From assembly GCA_946406115.1 (NCBI GenBank), contig OX291550.1, positions 31,472,722-31,536,721 on the forward strand: DNA of 64,000 nucleotides, written 5' to 3'. The notes beneath the pieces were generated by a model that ran no database searches, was not told the origin of the DNA, and saw nothing but the letters and a program-made list of their open reading frames with translations. The translations under genes were made by a program, and so were the position numbers. This DNA comes from Apoda limacodes. Its lineage: Eukaryota > Arthropoda > Insecta > Lepidoptera > Limacodidae. How positions within the stretch are numbered: the first letter of the stretch is position 1; the number at the start of each line of letters is the position of its first letter. This document shows, piece after piece, positions 43,245 through 54,412 of the stretch.

Positions 43245-43645
43245 TCAGTAGTTTTGCCGTTGCTGTGTTTAGACCAGGGATGTAATTTGTCCGGCAGCCT
43301 CTAGGTTTCGATTGACACGACGCGGCTCGGATGACTTGGATAAATTTGTCATAGTTTGATGCCACGGGTTTTAAGGTGATCAGCTGTTTATCTATGCTAG
43401 CAGAGAATTTGACCCAATCGGCTTCCATGAAGTTAAAACGTGGTCGGAATGGGACCTTGATGGGCTGTTCTACAGCCCGTACCTGGCACATTATGGGCCT
43501 ATGTTGTGTTCTCGAGATAGGCTTACAAGTGGATTTTGAGCACTAGGGGCCGATATTTTCACTGACAAAGATTAGGTCAGGGTTGAAGCCACACCGCAAT
43601 CGTCCACTGTTGAAATACAAATATGTGTACACATACTATTGGGGG
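43245..43645 (-). pseudogene. LINE fragment, inverted: C-terminal endonuclease and linker to RT
   Basis: Minus-strand frame: 'RCGFNPDLIFVSENIG', one stop, then 'ISRTQHRPIMCQVRAV' and 'FRPRFNFMEADWVKFSAS', then 'NYDKFIQVIRAAS' and 'PRGCRTNYIPGL'. This order is the end of a LINE endonuclease (the SDH position reads T-Q-H) followed by the linker before RT. It most likely belongs to the same element family as 42500-43230 but points the opposite way, with the two fragments converging. Confidence 0.65.
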
Positions 43646-43679
43646 CAAGGTTGCTACGTTCATTATATAAAATGAACAC

Positions 43680-44748
43680 TTGCTTTTATTGCATGGTCGA
43701 CTAAAAATCGTATTTAGTAATCTATCTCAACGATTTTACATTTTAAATTCGATCAGAGAAATAAAGTCGGTTCTTTACAAATGTGTTACATGCACGAGAT
43801 TCAAGGCCGAATCTGCCAAGCAGATAATGGGTTTACTTCCTAAAGAAAGAGTAACACAAATGCGAGTTTTTGAAAGGGCAGGGATAGACTATTGTGGACC
43901 GTTTAAGATCAAACATTCAACCAATAAGAAGAAGTATTGTCAGTAAAGCGTACATTTGTGTGTTTGTTTGTTTTGCCTCGAAAGCAATACATTTAGAAGT
44001 TGTATCTAACATGACTAGTGACGCCTTTATTTCAGCACTGAAACGTTTCACTTCGCGGAGGGGTATACCTTCAGACATTTACTGTGACAATGCTCAAACA
44101 TTTAAAGGTGCTGATAAACTGTTAAGAGAACTCTACAGCCTTCACAATAGTGACACTTTTCAACGAACAATTACTGACTATGCTTCCAATAGGGGAATCC
44201 AATTTCATTATATTCCGGCTTACAGCCCTCACTAAGGTGGATTGTGGGAGGCAGCTGTAAAATCTTTCAAGTTTCATGTAAAGAGAGTCTTAGGTGCAAA
44301 ACTATTCACATTTGAACAGTTAGTCACACTTACGACTGAAGTTGAAGCGATATTAAATTCTCGTCCAATTTGCCCAATGTCAAATTACTCGTCAGATTTT
44401 AGTATCTTGACGCCCAGTAATTTTTGGGTACGTTGTCCATTAGTTTCGATTCCTCAGCAATCTTTATTAAACGTTCCAAATAACCGCTTAAAGTTTTGGA
44501 GGTCCATTGAACAATTCCGCCAACATTTTTGGCAGGCATGGTCAAGGGACTATTTAGTTTCTTTGAACAGAAGAACCAAATGGCAATCTACTCAACCGAA
44601 TATCAAGTTAGGAGGATTAGTATTGCTCAAGGATGATATGATTCGTCCGCAGTTTTGGCCGTTAGGTCGCGTAGTAAGAATATTTCCAGTCAAGGATTCT
44701 AAAGTTAGAATAGATGAAGTCATGACGTCAGATAAAAAACTTTTTTAA
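43680..44748 (+). pseudogene. BEL/Pao integrase region
   Basis: Three plus-strand pieces of one polyprotein. 43680-43935 has the zinc-binding end 'CVTCTRFKAE' and the first catalytic Asp in 'AGIDYCGPF'. 43950-44235 has 'ASKAIHLEVVSNMTSDAFI' and the second Asp in 'DIYCDNAQTFKG'. 44242-44748 has the Glu in 'WEAAVKSFK', then 'EAILNSRPI' and the C-terminal 'LGRVVRIFPV' typical of BEL/Pao. There is a frameshift near 43935 and a single TAA at 44233-44235 inside the catalytic core. Downstream, 'tgggcgcaattatgtc' (about 45049) may belong to the 3' LTR, but no second LTR was found. Confidence 0.85.
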
Positions 44749-44759
44749 AGTAATATTTT

Positions 44760-46900
44760 TGCCAATTGATGTGTAGTTTTATTGATATTTTATAGTATTG
44801 TTAAGAATTTTGTAATTTAAAGTTCTATATAATGAATAATTTCTAAGTATTTCGAATGAATTGTATGTATTGTTTATTATTATTTCAATAAGTAATGCCG
44901 TATAATTTAATACCTAATTATTTCATAATTGCCCATGACTTTCCGTCACTTTAATAATTGTAATTGATTATTAATATTTTAATGTGTCTTCTGTTGAAGT
45001 ATTTTGTTTGAAGTTTAAGTAAGTCAATTTTGTCTGGGTTTCATGCGTGGGCGCAATTATGTCAACGACATAAGAACTTTTTGGTTTAAGTGTTTTCTTT
45101 TAATTTTAACATGCCTTTTTTTACTTGTCAAATGCTTGTCAAGAAATTTTTTCTTTCAATTTTCAATATATTTATAAATGATTAAATTTCATCTTTTATT
45201 CAAATTTAAACCTAGCAGTAATACACGCAGGTGACAATGTATGCAAAGAGTCCCGTCCCCGTCCGGCGACTACGACAATTTCGTAGTATTTTTGTAGTAT
45301 GCGGCCGGACTAAATGTGGTTTTAAAATAAGGGGGCAACGAATTTACGAAAGAATTTAGAAACGCACCCACTTACGTAATATTTGTTCCTCTATGAGCGC
45401 ACCTACCTAATGTTTAAAAAAAATGAAAAGTAATTTAAATTTCTAAGGTTTGAACATTGTCGTTTTGGAATAGAATTATTCATTGTATATTGTAAGTAAT
45501 TGAGTAGTATACATACAAAACTGCCGTAGGGGCTATTCAATGGTACTTTTTTGCTGGTTGATTACAAGTGTTTTGAGGAAAGGTTGTAAATCTTTCCGCT
45601 GAGATTACTTTTCTCATCCTTTTTAGTGCTCCGTACCCAAAGGGTGCCAACGGAGACCTATTACTAGCATACGCTTTCTGTCTGTTTGTCCGATCTGAAA
45701 GGGATCTATCTTTACGACCGCAGTAGGTAAAACCCGTTGGTTGGGGTGTTCAAAAGTTATTTTCCCTTGCGCCCCGTTTAAGTTACTCTAACCAAGCCAT
45801 TTTCACAGAAAACGCTTTATTATGGCGGACTACCACACCAATTATTTAAAAACAGTAAATTTATTTTGCAATTAATGTGTTTAATGCCAGTTAATAAACC
45901 ACTAGTTAATTTTGCCAGTAACGCCGTGGTCCACGCTCAAGGCATTATTTTTAAGGATATCAAAAAGCTTCGCCAATATTCCAACAGGGCTTATGTTTCC
46001 CACACTTAGCCTCATAATAGGACGTTGTTAAATTGTGCGTAGGTAACTAACTTACACGTCAGTGATTACTTATGCCATTTCAGATCTTACCCTCTTATGG
46101 TTTGTGGATCCTTAAGGAGCCTTGCCTGTTGGTCGCTCAAGCTTTTGCCGTGAAGGATCATTTTACAAGGTATGTCTTTTAATTTTCGCTGACTAATTAA
46201 AAAAAATTAAACACATTGTTATTTGGCAAAATAACTTTTAAAAATAACTATTTGTTTAATCCCGTTTTATTATTTTTAAATTACATATGAGATGGTGTCT
46301 CCTTGGCTTCCATGCAGCCCCTAAACACCTGTAATAATCAACATATGTAAACTTTTTTATGTAATAAAACACACCATTCTTCTATGTATCCTTGCCCCCA
46401 ATAGTATGTCTAGTTATAAAAGAGGTAATAATCTACCTACTCCTCTTCCACCACCTCTTTCAAGCTCTCGTCCTGCCAAACAATTCTGATTACTTTACTC
46501 AGAAGGGACTAGACAGCTGAGAGTAGTTGTCAACTTTTTACATTACTTAGAGTGGTGGATTTAACTATTCAGATAAAAAGTGTTTTTGTTTATGACTTGT
46601 TGTCGTGTGTTGTACTTTAAAACATTTGAATGCCTGGTAGTGTTGTAACATATAATAATAAAATATTTGATTTCTTTCAGGTCATTACAAGCATAATGGG
46701 CTGCTTTGTTATAACCACCTGGGATTAGTTGACCATTTTTAGGAAGACATGAATTTCAAAAAAAGGCCTAGAATTAAAATTTGTTTAATAATCACCTCAT
46801 CAGTGTTGCAGCAGGAAGACATCCCACAGCTGAATGTAGGCCTTCTTCATATGTGCAATAAATGATCTATGAATGAATAAATATGTTAAATTTTTATTAC
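44760..46900. other. Gene-free stretch with repeat scraps
   Basis: AT-rich, no gene. 45625-45735 ('tgctccgtacccaaagggtg', 'ctgtctgtttgtccg') is a scrap of a lepidopteran repeat. 46800-46870 ('ggaagacatcccacagctga', 'gtaggccttcttc') is another. 46390-46409 is an exact 20-base inverted copy of 43631-43650. Confidence 0.5.
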
Positions 46901-46929
46901 TTGTTTTTTTCTAATCCTAAAAAGCTAAA

Positions 46930-47640
46930 TAATGTTTTTCCTCACATTTAACCGTTGAACTGATTTAGATGAAATTTGGTGTGGAGAAAGATTGAGTTCT
47001 GGGGAAGGACATAGGATAGTTTTAATCCCGAAAAAATCATAAGTTCTTGTGGAAATAACTATAACCAAGCTTAAACGAACTATAGCTTGCTAAAAATAAC
47101 TTTATTAGTATAATTAAGGAGCTGACGTAAGAATCCCACGCCGCCGATAACCAAAACTAGGGTGGGTGGAGCCGCTGTTAAAATTCAATAATTACCAGCA
47201 ATCCCATTAATACTATAAATGCGAAAGTTTGGTTGTTTGTTACTCAATCACCTTTCAACCACTGAATGGATCAGGATAAAACTTGGCACAGATATAGGTT
47301 AGATCCTGGAATAGGACATAGACATAGGATATTTTTTATCCTTGAAAATTTAAGTTTCCATGGGAATAACTATAACTTCGTTACTCTATCCTGCTGCAAT
47401 GGATCATCCAATTAGGCTGCAATTTTGCACAGAGATAGTTGAAGATATGAAGAAGGACAAAGGCTAATTTTTATTCCGAAAAATTCAACAGTAACTATAA
47501 CCGAATGCCACAAGCGAACCGTAGCTGCAGCTGTAGCGGGCTATAACTAACTTTTTTAGTATGATCAAGGAGTTGCTGTAAGAATGCCACGCCGATAAAT
47601 AAATTTGAAACCACTGGCAAAAGATAGTTTTACATATAAA
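46930..47640 (+). repeat. Two lepidopteran repeats of the 'ataaatgcgaaagt' family in tandem
   Basis: The second unit starts at about 47213 with 'ctataaatgcgaaagtttgg' and carries 'actgaatggatcaggataaa', 'aggacatagacataggatat', 'gggaataactataac' and, at the end, 'ccactggcaaaagatagttt'. The first (46930-47210) lacks the start but has the same blocks ('ctgatttagatgaaatttgg', 'aaggacataggatag', 'aagaatcccacgccg'). Within the second unit a block is repeated with divergence (47398-47510). Noncoding, probably Helitron-derived. The end corresponds to 41130-41168. Confidence 0.6.
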
Positions 47641-48370
47641 ATCATAATTTCACCTAATTGCAGATTACTGACTAAAAGGGAAACAGTTATGATGGACAAA
47701 CACTGTTGAACCTCATTAGGGTTACTTATTACTTACACATTATTTTAGGATTAATCTGCCAGTATTCAAATGTCTTGAAACAGTGGGAATAAAATGATAA
47801 TTTTTAGTCAGTAAAGGAGGTTCTGAACACTGAAGCCATGTTTGACGGAATGGAGGATGATGATGGAGTTACAGCAACTGTTGTTGTTTGGGGTTATTTT
47901 TTACATCTAGATGAGAACTTTAGTCATAGTTATTAAATTATTCTGAATATTCAAACAGCATAACTTGCAAAAAAACAAAAAATTAAAGTACATAATAATA
48001 AAAAAACTAAATAGGGAAAAATAAAATGTAAGATTTTTTTAACATTAATAGCAGAATACTGTATTACTAAAATTAATATTTATGCTTCTAGAGACCAATT
48101 TATCTACATAACATTTTGACCGCTGACAATAAATAGATGGATTCATATTGATATTTATTATTAAGATATATAAGAAAGAATAGTGGTTAGCTCATTCATC
48201 TCAACCAGAAGACATCTTTTATTGAATCTAAGTAATAAGTGCACTCCCAGCCTGGTAAGTATATCATCTTACATGCTGGTGACTCTACAAAAATTGAAAC
48301 TCAAAATGGGCTGTTGAACGTTATGTTGTGTTTTTATATTATAAAATGAAAATATATCATTTGTAAAAAA

Positions 48371-48690
48371 GGTGTACATAGAATGACGTCACCCAGTGAC
48401 ATAAATCAACCATGGTAAAGTTCACTTGGGTTTGTATGCAATATAAAGAAACATGTCCCCTTTCTCTGCACTGCCTCAATACACTTTTATCACCTGTTTT
48501 TCATAAAATCAAACAAAATAATTGTCATAAAAGTATACATAGACAATACATGACATCAACCAGTGGCATAATCTATTCATCAACCATAGTAAGGTACACT
48601 GGTTTGTATGCAATAGCACCCACTTACTTACTGCACCACCTCACCTTGCTTACTGCACGGCCTCAGCACACTTAACTGGTTTTTTTCAAA
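48371..48690. repeat. Diverged tandem duplication of about 160 bp
   Basis: 48371-48515 and 48529-48690 share ordered blocks: 'gtacatagaatgacgtcacc' versus 'gtatacatagacaatacatg', 'caaccatggtaaagttcact' versus 'caaccatagtaaggtacact', 'gtttgtatgcaata' in both, and a final 'cacttttatcacctgttttt' versus 'cacacttaactggttttttt'. An 87-codon ORF across the pair is not conserved between units and is rejected as a gene. Confidence 0.75.
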
Positions 48691-49511
48691 AAGATGTTCT
48701 ACTTATAGTATTAAAAATGCATTAATATTTTGAGATTGTGATATTTACAGAAAAGCATATTATGCCAATAAGGAATTAAATGTGGCCTACCGCCCATATA
48801 ATAGTTAAATATAAAACCATCAGTTAATAGAAGATGACCTTCTGTTAATTGACATAAATTTAGAAACTTAGTAGTTTAGATTTGTTAAAATGTTTATTAA
48901 GATTTTGTCAAATGAATTTAGCATCTTTTATTTCAGATATCCCTTTTGTAACCTATGCTTTACAGTCATTTTTCTGTATTAAAATAATTGAGAATCTTAA
49001 CAACATTAGGAAGGAATTCTTACTCGAACTCTATTTTAGATTCTTAATACCTAGTCTTGTAATCCATTGTTCTAGTTGGGCAGGGTTCCAATTTACTATA
49101 ACTCTTTATAGAGTAATAATATCTCAGTAAACTTTATTATTAATTAATTGTTCGAAGAATGGCTTTCATTTCGGTCTAAACCAAAACATTTCCCCTTCAC
49201 AAACTACCTAGACTTAGTTTTACACTGACAGAAGTAAAAATCAATAATAGGATTGTTCCGTCTTATTACTAAGTGTCAGAATTGTTCGCGATTTACAATC
49301 ATTAGCTTTTGGTAGCAAATTTTAATACTGACTTTCAGTGTTTCTTTTAAGCGGTTGTGCTACAAAAGATTACTACTAAATTTCATATAAATAACTGGAA
49401 CTGTGTTGAAACAACAAAAATATCAAAATCCTCAAAAATTAACAGACACACACTGAACAATCAAAAATGCAATGCTTAATGAAACGGACAGTTGGTGCTA
49501 TAAAGATAATA

Positions 49512-49622
49512 ATAATAAAAATAGCCTTTATTCTCTGACCTTACCGTTACTTATTATCTATGCAGCTTATACTAAAATTAAGTACACAGTCAGGTTGTCC
49601 TAAGACATAGGCCTCCTCCAGA
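49512..49622 (-). mobile_element. 3' end of an RTE-like LINE
   Basis: In reverse complement it reads the codons for 'LEEAYVLGQ', then a short 3' UTR, ending in an ATT/TAA-type microsatellite at the left edge. The 'W..LEEAYV' end is typical of lepidopteran RTE-type elements, which finish in short microsatellites rather than poly(A). It abuts a plus-strand CR1-like fragment at about 49622 with no spacer. Confidence 0.55.
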
Positions 49623-50358
49623 TTACTCCATTCACTGTAGTCCCACAATTCCAGAACACTCCCCTCTCCATCTCCAAGAGCATTGGGATCCTTGGTGTCG
49701 ACATCTCCAGCGATGTTCAGTTCCGAGATCATTTACAAGATAAGGTGAAGCTGGCGTCCAAAAAACTTGGTGTACTCAACAGAGCGAAGCAGTACTTCAC
49801 GTCGGGGCAAAGGTTGTTACTTTACAAGTCGCAGGTTCGGCCCCATATGGAGTACTGCTGCCATCTCTGGGCAGGTGCACCCGGATACCAGCTTGGCCCT
49901 TTTGACTCGGTTCAACGACGGGCTGTGAGAATTGTCGACGATTCCAAACTCACTTGCGGTATCGAGCCCTTAAGTCTGAGGAGAGACTTTGCCTCACTGT
50001 GTGTGTTCTACCGCTTGTACAATGGGTTGTGTTCTGAGGAATTGTTCGAAATGATGCCCACGGCTACTTTCTACCATCGCACCGCTCGCCATCGGAATCC
50101 ATTCTCACACTTTAGAACCTAAATGGTCGCGTACAGTGCGGTTTCAGAGAAACTTCCTCGCGCGAACGCTTAAGTTGTGGAAGCTCCCTGCCAAGGTATT
50201 CTGCAAGGACTACAGTATGGAGTTCTTCAAGAAAGAAGTTATTAGATTTCTGAAGGGTCGGCAACGCGCAAGTGATACCCCTGGTGTTGCAAGCGTCCAT
50301 AGGCTACGGTGACCGCTTACCATCAGGCGGGCCGTAAGCTTGTTTGCCACCTTAGTGG

Positions 50359-50380
<22 letters not shown>
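49623..50380 (+). mobile_element. CR1-like LINE 3' end with long poly(A)
   Basis: A nearly identical copy of 11980-12735. The frame 49745-50122 carries the RT C-terminus ('RPHMEYCCHLWAGAPGY') and breaks near 50100, where a short deletion ('catcggaatcc' for 'catcggcagggaattc') shifts it. The 3' tail ends 'gtttgccaccttagtggtat' and about 26 A. The long intact A-run and small divergence mark a young insertion. The Jockey element starts right after the A-run. Confidence 0.9.
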
Positions 50381-50390
<10 letters not shown>

Positions 50391-50391
<1 letters not shown>

Positions 50392-51073
50392 ATTCTTTCA
50401 CTGGGCTTGGTCTCAAGCAGTCTTCGCATTGTTGTTTGGATTATTGCCCGCAATTCCTAGAAAATCGGCCTGAGTGTTGAAGCGCTGCTCGGCAGTGTGT
50501 ATTGGCTGGGAAATTGCTTCTCGGCCCGCTCTGAGTGTGTTTGTGCGTTCTTCAACGCGCCCATAACCGAGTGTTTATCGAAGCGATACTGTGTGTTTTT
50601 GTGCGTGAGTGTGTGTTCTCGTAGTCGCGGAACTACTACGCATAGCGGTGACCCTCGCTTGCCTCTTTGACTGTTACCGGTTCGCCCGGTCTGAGTCCGG
50701 CTTTGTGTTAAATCGCTAGCGTAGTATTTCCGCTTCAGCGGTTCGCCGCTCCGTGCATTTACGCGTTTTAAGTGTCGATTGCGTTTTAGTTTGTAGAAAT
50801 CCAGTTCCGAGTGCTCAAGGGCTGGTGGGTGAGATCGTATAGCTCTTTTCAGAGTTGCGATCTACCTAACGTTTCTTCTTCATAAACGTCTCGTTGCTGG
50901 GGGGAAACCTAACGGTGACAACGTAACCCCGGCCGTAGGAGTAGGAGTTAGGTACACACCAGGCAATCCGTAGCACTGCGGGGCGCCTGGCCACATTTAG
51001 GTATTCTTGCTCCTCGCCAGCAATGGTGGGGAGTCACTAGGCACTCAAAACCTACACCCCGGCCACTCCCGCG
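50391..51073 (+). promoter_or_regulatory. 5' UTR of the Jockey element
   Basis: GC-richer leader starting at 'gattctttcactgggcttgg' directly after the A-run of the preceding LINE and running to the ATG at 51074. It contains short words such as 'tggggggaaacctaacggtg' (about 50899) and no ORF. Jockey-clade elements carry an internal promoter at the start of this region; an initiator cannot be defined by eye. The presence of a full leader suggests the insertion was not 5'-truncated. Confidence 0.6.
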
Positions 51074-53626
51074 ATGGCCGAGCAACTCACCGGCTTGTCC
51101 CCGGACCAGCTAGGGGCTATCGTGAAAAATCTTGTTCGCGATCGCCCAGAGCTGGCCCACGCCATCATCAAGGCTGTGGGGCCTGCCCTCACTGCGTCCA
51201 GCACAACCGCGCCCTCCCCGTCCGTCTCATCGCGTTCGACTCCGCGCTCTCGCTCGCGCAATCGTTCGCGCTCTCTCTCCCGCGAACCCCGCGAACCCCG
51301 CAATCGCGACCCGCGTCTCGCTCGCCGCGCTCTTCGGGCCCCTGCGCCCATTCGCCCTCCCACTCCGGTAGCCGATGAGACCCTTTCTCGGTCTCTCGCT
51401 ACCCCGCCCCCCGCAACCTCCGAAACCGCACCCCGGTCTCCAGCAGCCGTAATGTCCGCTGAGTCGGCGTTGTATCGCACCGTCCGTAATGATAGAACTG
51501 TCTCCAATCTCGGAGGCACTCTCATCTATTACAGGCGCTCCCTGCATTGCTCCCCTATCGATCCTCCACCGCTTACGAATTTAGAAGCATCCGTCTGCCG
51601 CCTAGCGATGACCGGCCATCAGCCGATCATCATTGCATCGGTTTATCTCTCTCCCCTAAAAGACTTGCTCGAGAGCGACCTTCAGTCACTCTTAAGTTTA
51701 GGCGACGCCGTCATTCTTGCCGGCGACCTAAATTGCAAGCATCGCCGCTGGAACTCTTCTGTAACTTCACAAAGAGGCAGACTCCTCGACGATTTAGTTG
51801 ACAGACTAAACTTTGACATTATCGCTCCCATGACGCCCACTTTCTTTCCCCACAATACTAGGAACAACCCCGACGTACTGGACATAGCACTCCTAAAGAA
51901 TGTAAGGCTAAGCTTTCGTTCTATAGAGGTGCTTGACGAACTTGACTCGGACCACCGCCCTGTCATCCTCCGATTAGGTTCCCCTTCGGACTCTCCTCCC
52001 GACACTAGAACCGTGACGGACTGGGATAAATTTGGGCGATTGCTCGAAAATCCCAGCTCGCCACATCTAGACCGCGTTCCCGACGTAATCTCATCCGCGA
52101 CCGATCTTAACGTAGCTATCGACTCACTCACTAGCCACCTGACCTCACCACCTAACCTGCCTCAGCACATCAGGTCGCTAATGACTGAGCGTAACGCGGC
52201 CCGCCGCGCTCGCGATCGCGCTCCCACTATCGATAATAAAGCTCGCTTCAACGACTTACACCGCCGTGTAAGAACCGCTGTAGCTGAGCTCCGCGCCCAA
52301 CGTTTCGGTGATCTTATGGAGAACATTTCTCCCACTCACCAAGCTTATTGGCACTTAGCCAGAGCTCTAATATCCGAAACCGCAAACTCTCTCCCTCCGA
52401 TATCTCGTCCCAACAACGTTCCCGCGTTCAACGACGACGAAAAAGCGGATTGCCTAGCGTCTAGCCTCCAAGCCCAATGTGCCTTAAGCACACAGCCCTT
52501 CGATCCCGACCACGTGCGCGAGGTAGACGGCGAAGTGGAGCGCAGAACTTCTCTGCCTCCACAAGACCCCCTGCCCCCTGTCACTGTCGACGAAGTCGTA
52601 CAGGTCATCAAAGACCTACGCCCCCGTAAAGCCCCCGGTGCTGACGGTATCTCTAACGATATCCTAAAGCGCCACACTCTTCCCCTTATCTGCCTCCTAG
52701 TAGCGATCTTTAACGCTGCTATGGAACATTGCATCTTTCCATCTCAATGGAAAGATGCAATTGTTATAGGCATCCATAAGCCAGGTAAAGCTCGTACCGA
52801 GCCGTCCTCCTATCGCCCCATAAGTTTACTAAAGGCCCTTGGTAAACTCTATGAACGCCTCCTCCTTGCTCGCCTACGGAACGCTATAGTTTCCAGAGGC
52901 ATTTTAATAGATGAGCAGTTCGGCTTTCGTGCCAAACACTCATGCGTCCATCAAGTCCTCCGCATAACGGAACATATTCTTACAGGCTTTCAGCCAGCGT
53001 TAGGTAAGACCCGTCACACGGGCGCTGTCTTCTTCGATGTAGCGAAAGCTTTCGACAAAGTCTGGCACAACGGTTTAATTTTTAAACTGTACAACTTTCA
53101 GTTGCCAGATCGTCTCGTGCTCATCATACGAGACTATTTGTCGAATCGTAGCTTTCGCTACAAAGTCGAAGGCACTCTCTCTTCTCCCCGTCCCATAGAA
53201 GCAGGAGTCCCGCAAGGGTCCGTGCTCGCCCCCATCTTGTACCTTCTGTACACTAACGATATCCCTAAAACGGTAGGTACCCAACTAGCCCTCTTTGCGG
53301 ACGATACCGCTATCTATACCACAGATAGGCAAGTGAGTCGAATCACTGAGAGACTCCAACCCGCTATCACCGCCCTAGGCGAGTGGTTTCGGAAATGGAG
53401 AATCGAGGTGAATCCCGACAAAAGCTCTGCCGTCCTTTTTACCCTAGGCCGCCCTACGCGGCCTTCTCCCCTTTCTCTTTTCGGTCGTGCCATTCCCTGG
53501 CAAAATAAGACCAAATATCTCGGTGTGACCATGGATAGTCGTTTGAACTTCCAAGCTCACACCAAAATAGTCAGAGAGAGCAGCTTTTGTCCTCGGCCGT
53601 CTCTATCCCATGATAGGCAAGTATAG
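51074..53626 (+). CDS. Jockey LINE: fused Gag N-terminus, truncated endonuclease and RT
   Basis: One 850-codon frame. Residues 1-38 ('MAEQLTGLSPDQLGAIVKNL') form a helical Gag-like start. Residues 50-90 are Ser/Arg-rich. At about 133 the frame enters the middle of an endonuclease ('LYRTVRNDR', 'GGTLIYYRRS'), with GDLN at 217-220 and SDH at 292-294, so the domain's first third, including its catalytic Glu, is missing. RT follows: 'RKAPGADGISND', 'YRPISLL', motif A Asp at about 655, 'GVPQGSVLAP' and FADD at 741-744. The rest of ORF1, with the expected zinc knuckles, is absent. An in-frame internal deletion best explains this. The frame is lost at about 53577 by a 2-base deletion relative to the 40.5-kb copy. 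Confidence 0.88.
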   Translation: MAEQLTGLSPDQLGAIVKNLVRDRPELAHAIIKAVGPALTASSTTAPSPSVSSRSTPRSRSRNRSRSLSREPREPRNRDPRLARRALRAPAPIRPPTPVADETLSRSLATPPPATSETAPRSPAAVMSAESALYRTVRNDRTVSNLGGTLIYYRRSLHCSPIDPPPLTNLEASVCRLAMTGHQPIIIASVYLSPLKDLLESDLQSLLSLGDAVILAGDLNCKHRRWNSSVTSQRGRLLDDLVDRLNFDIIAPMTPTFFPHNTRNNPDVLDIALLKNVRLSFRSIEVLDELDSDHRPVILRLGSPSDSPPDTRTVTDWDKFGRLLENPSSPHLDRVPDVISSATDLNVAIDSLTSHLTSPPNLPQHIRSLMTERNAARRARDRAPTIDNKARFNDLHRRVRTAVAELRAQRFGDLMENISPTHQAYWHLARALISETANSLPPISRPNNVPAFNDDEKADCLASSLQAQCALSTQPFDPDHVREVDGEVERRTSLPPQDPLPPVTVDEVVQVIKDLRPRKAPGADGISNDILKRHTLPLICLLVAIFNAAMEHCIFPSQWKDAIVIGIHKPGKARTEPSSYRPISLLKALGKLYERLLLARLRNAIVSRGILIDEQFGFRAKHSCVHQVLRITEHILTGFQPALGKTRHTGAVFFDVAKAFDKVWHNGLIFKLYNFQLPDRLVLIIRDYLSNRSFRYKVEGTLSSPRPIEAGVPQGSVLAPILYLLYTNDIPKTVGTQLALFADDTAIYTTDRQVSRITERLQPAITALGEWFRKWRIEVNPDKSSAVLFTLGRPTRPSPLSLFGRAIPWQNKTKYLGVTMDSRLNFQAHTKIVRESSFCPRPSLSHDRQV

Positions 53627-54260
53627 TAAGATGTCGCTTAGAAATAAGCTAAATCTTTACACAACTTGTATCCGTCCCATACTAGCTTATGCTAGCGTAG
53701 TCTTTGCGTTGTCCAAGCGCAATCTCCACAAACTCCAGACCCTCCAAAACCGCTTTCTCAGAGCGGCCTCTGGAGCCTCTTGGTACGTTCGCAATGCGGA
53801 CCTACACAGAGACTTCGAACTTCCCACGATTCCCCAATACTTTAAAGACTTGGCAGTCCGCTTTTTCGAGCGTACGCAAAATCACCCGAATCGTTTAATT
53901 GTGCAATCCACAACGTATCGTCCCCCCGATCGACCCGGTCACGGTCGTAAAACTATTGTTAGGCGGCCTCGGCACGTACTAACGTCCCCAGATGACGATC
54001 TCGCTGTCCGGATAGCGAGATTAGTCTCTACGACCTCCCCGAATAGGGCCTCCCTCCAAACACGACGCCGACGTCCCCGGGTTCGTCGGCGCCCACAAGG
54101 ATACACTAGGTATCAAAGAGTGCCGGGGCGCTTCTCGCCTCCACTCAATCGCAACCGCACCCGCGTAACGGGGAACTCCCCTCCTGGCGGTGACTCACCT
54201 TCGGGTTCGAGACTCACGCCGGTCGAAGGGACGCCCCCGAGAGCGACAACCCAAGCTTAG
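53577..54260 (+). pseudogene. Jockey LINE: RT thumb and basic C-terminus in shifted frame
   Basis: The continuation of the RT in the next frame: 'MIGKYSKMSLRNKLNLYTTC', 'RPILAYASVVFALSKRNLHK', 'LQNRFLRAASGASWYVRN', then an Arg-rich, Pro-rich tail that ends 'PPRATTQA'. The overlap with the previous frame (53610-53626) is accidental. The ATG at 53610 is an internal Met. The decayed copy at 40481-40650 is in one frame across this point, which shows that the shift is particular to this copy. Confidence 0.85.
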
Positions 54261-54412
54261 ACTTCCCCCGCGGGGAGCCCTTGAGCGTTGGGCGCTATAT
54301 GGGCTGAGGCTCCTTCAGAGTCTCGCCCCAAAAGTACGGTGAAGCAGTAATGGCTGCAACAGCCAACTGCATAGTCAGCTCAGAAAAAAAAAAAACAAAA
54401 AAAAAAAAAGCA
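54261..54412 (+). mobile_element. 3' UTR and poly(A) of the Jockey element
   Basis: A short 3' UTR ('ccgcggggagcccttgagcg', 'caacagccaactgcatagtc') ends in an A-run with one C (54384-54409). The 17 bases at 54413-54429 (gtgctataaaaataata) match 49495-49511 except for one base. Confidence 0.85.

Noticed and set aside
42909..43304. 131-codon ORF as a free-standing gene
   Set aside because: Only its first half shows endonuclease motifs and the rest is antisense to the inverted LINE linker.
48412..48675. 87-codon plus-strand ORF
   Set aside because: It spans two diverged direct repeats, and the frame is not conserved between them.
49512..49622. Twin-priming inversion of the CR1-like LINE
   Set aside because: The inverted segment ends like an RTE element and is not part of the CR1-like sequence, so it is not a 5' inversion of the same element.
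51052..51547. Minus-strand ORFs of 106 and 157 codons
   Set aside because: Antisense shadows of the Ser/Arg-rich Gag region of the Jockey element.
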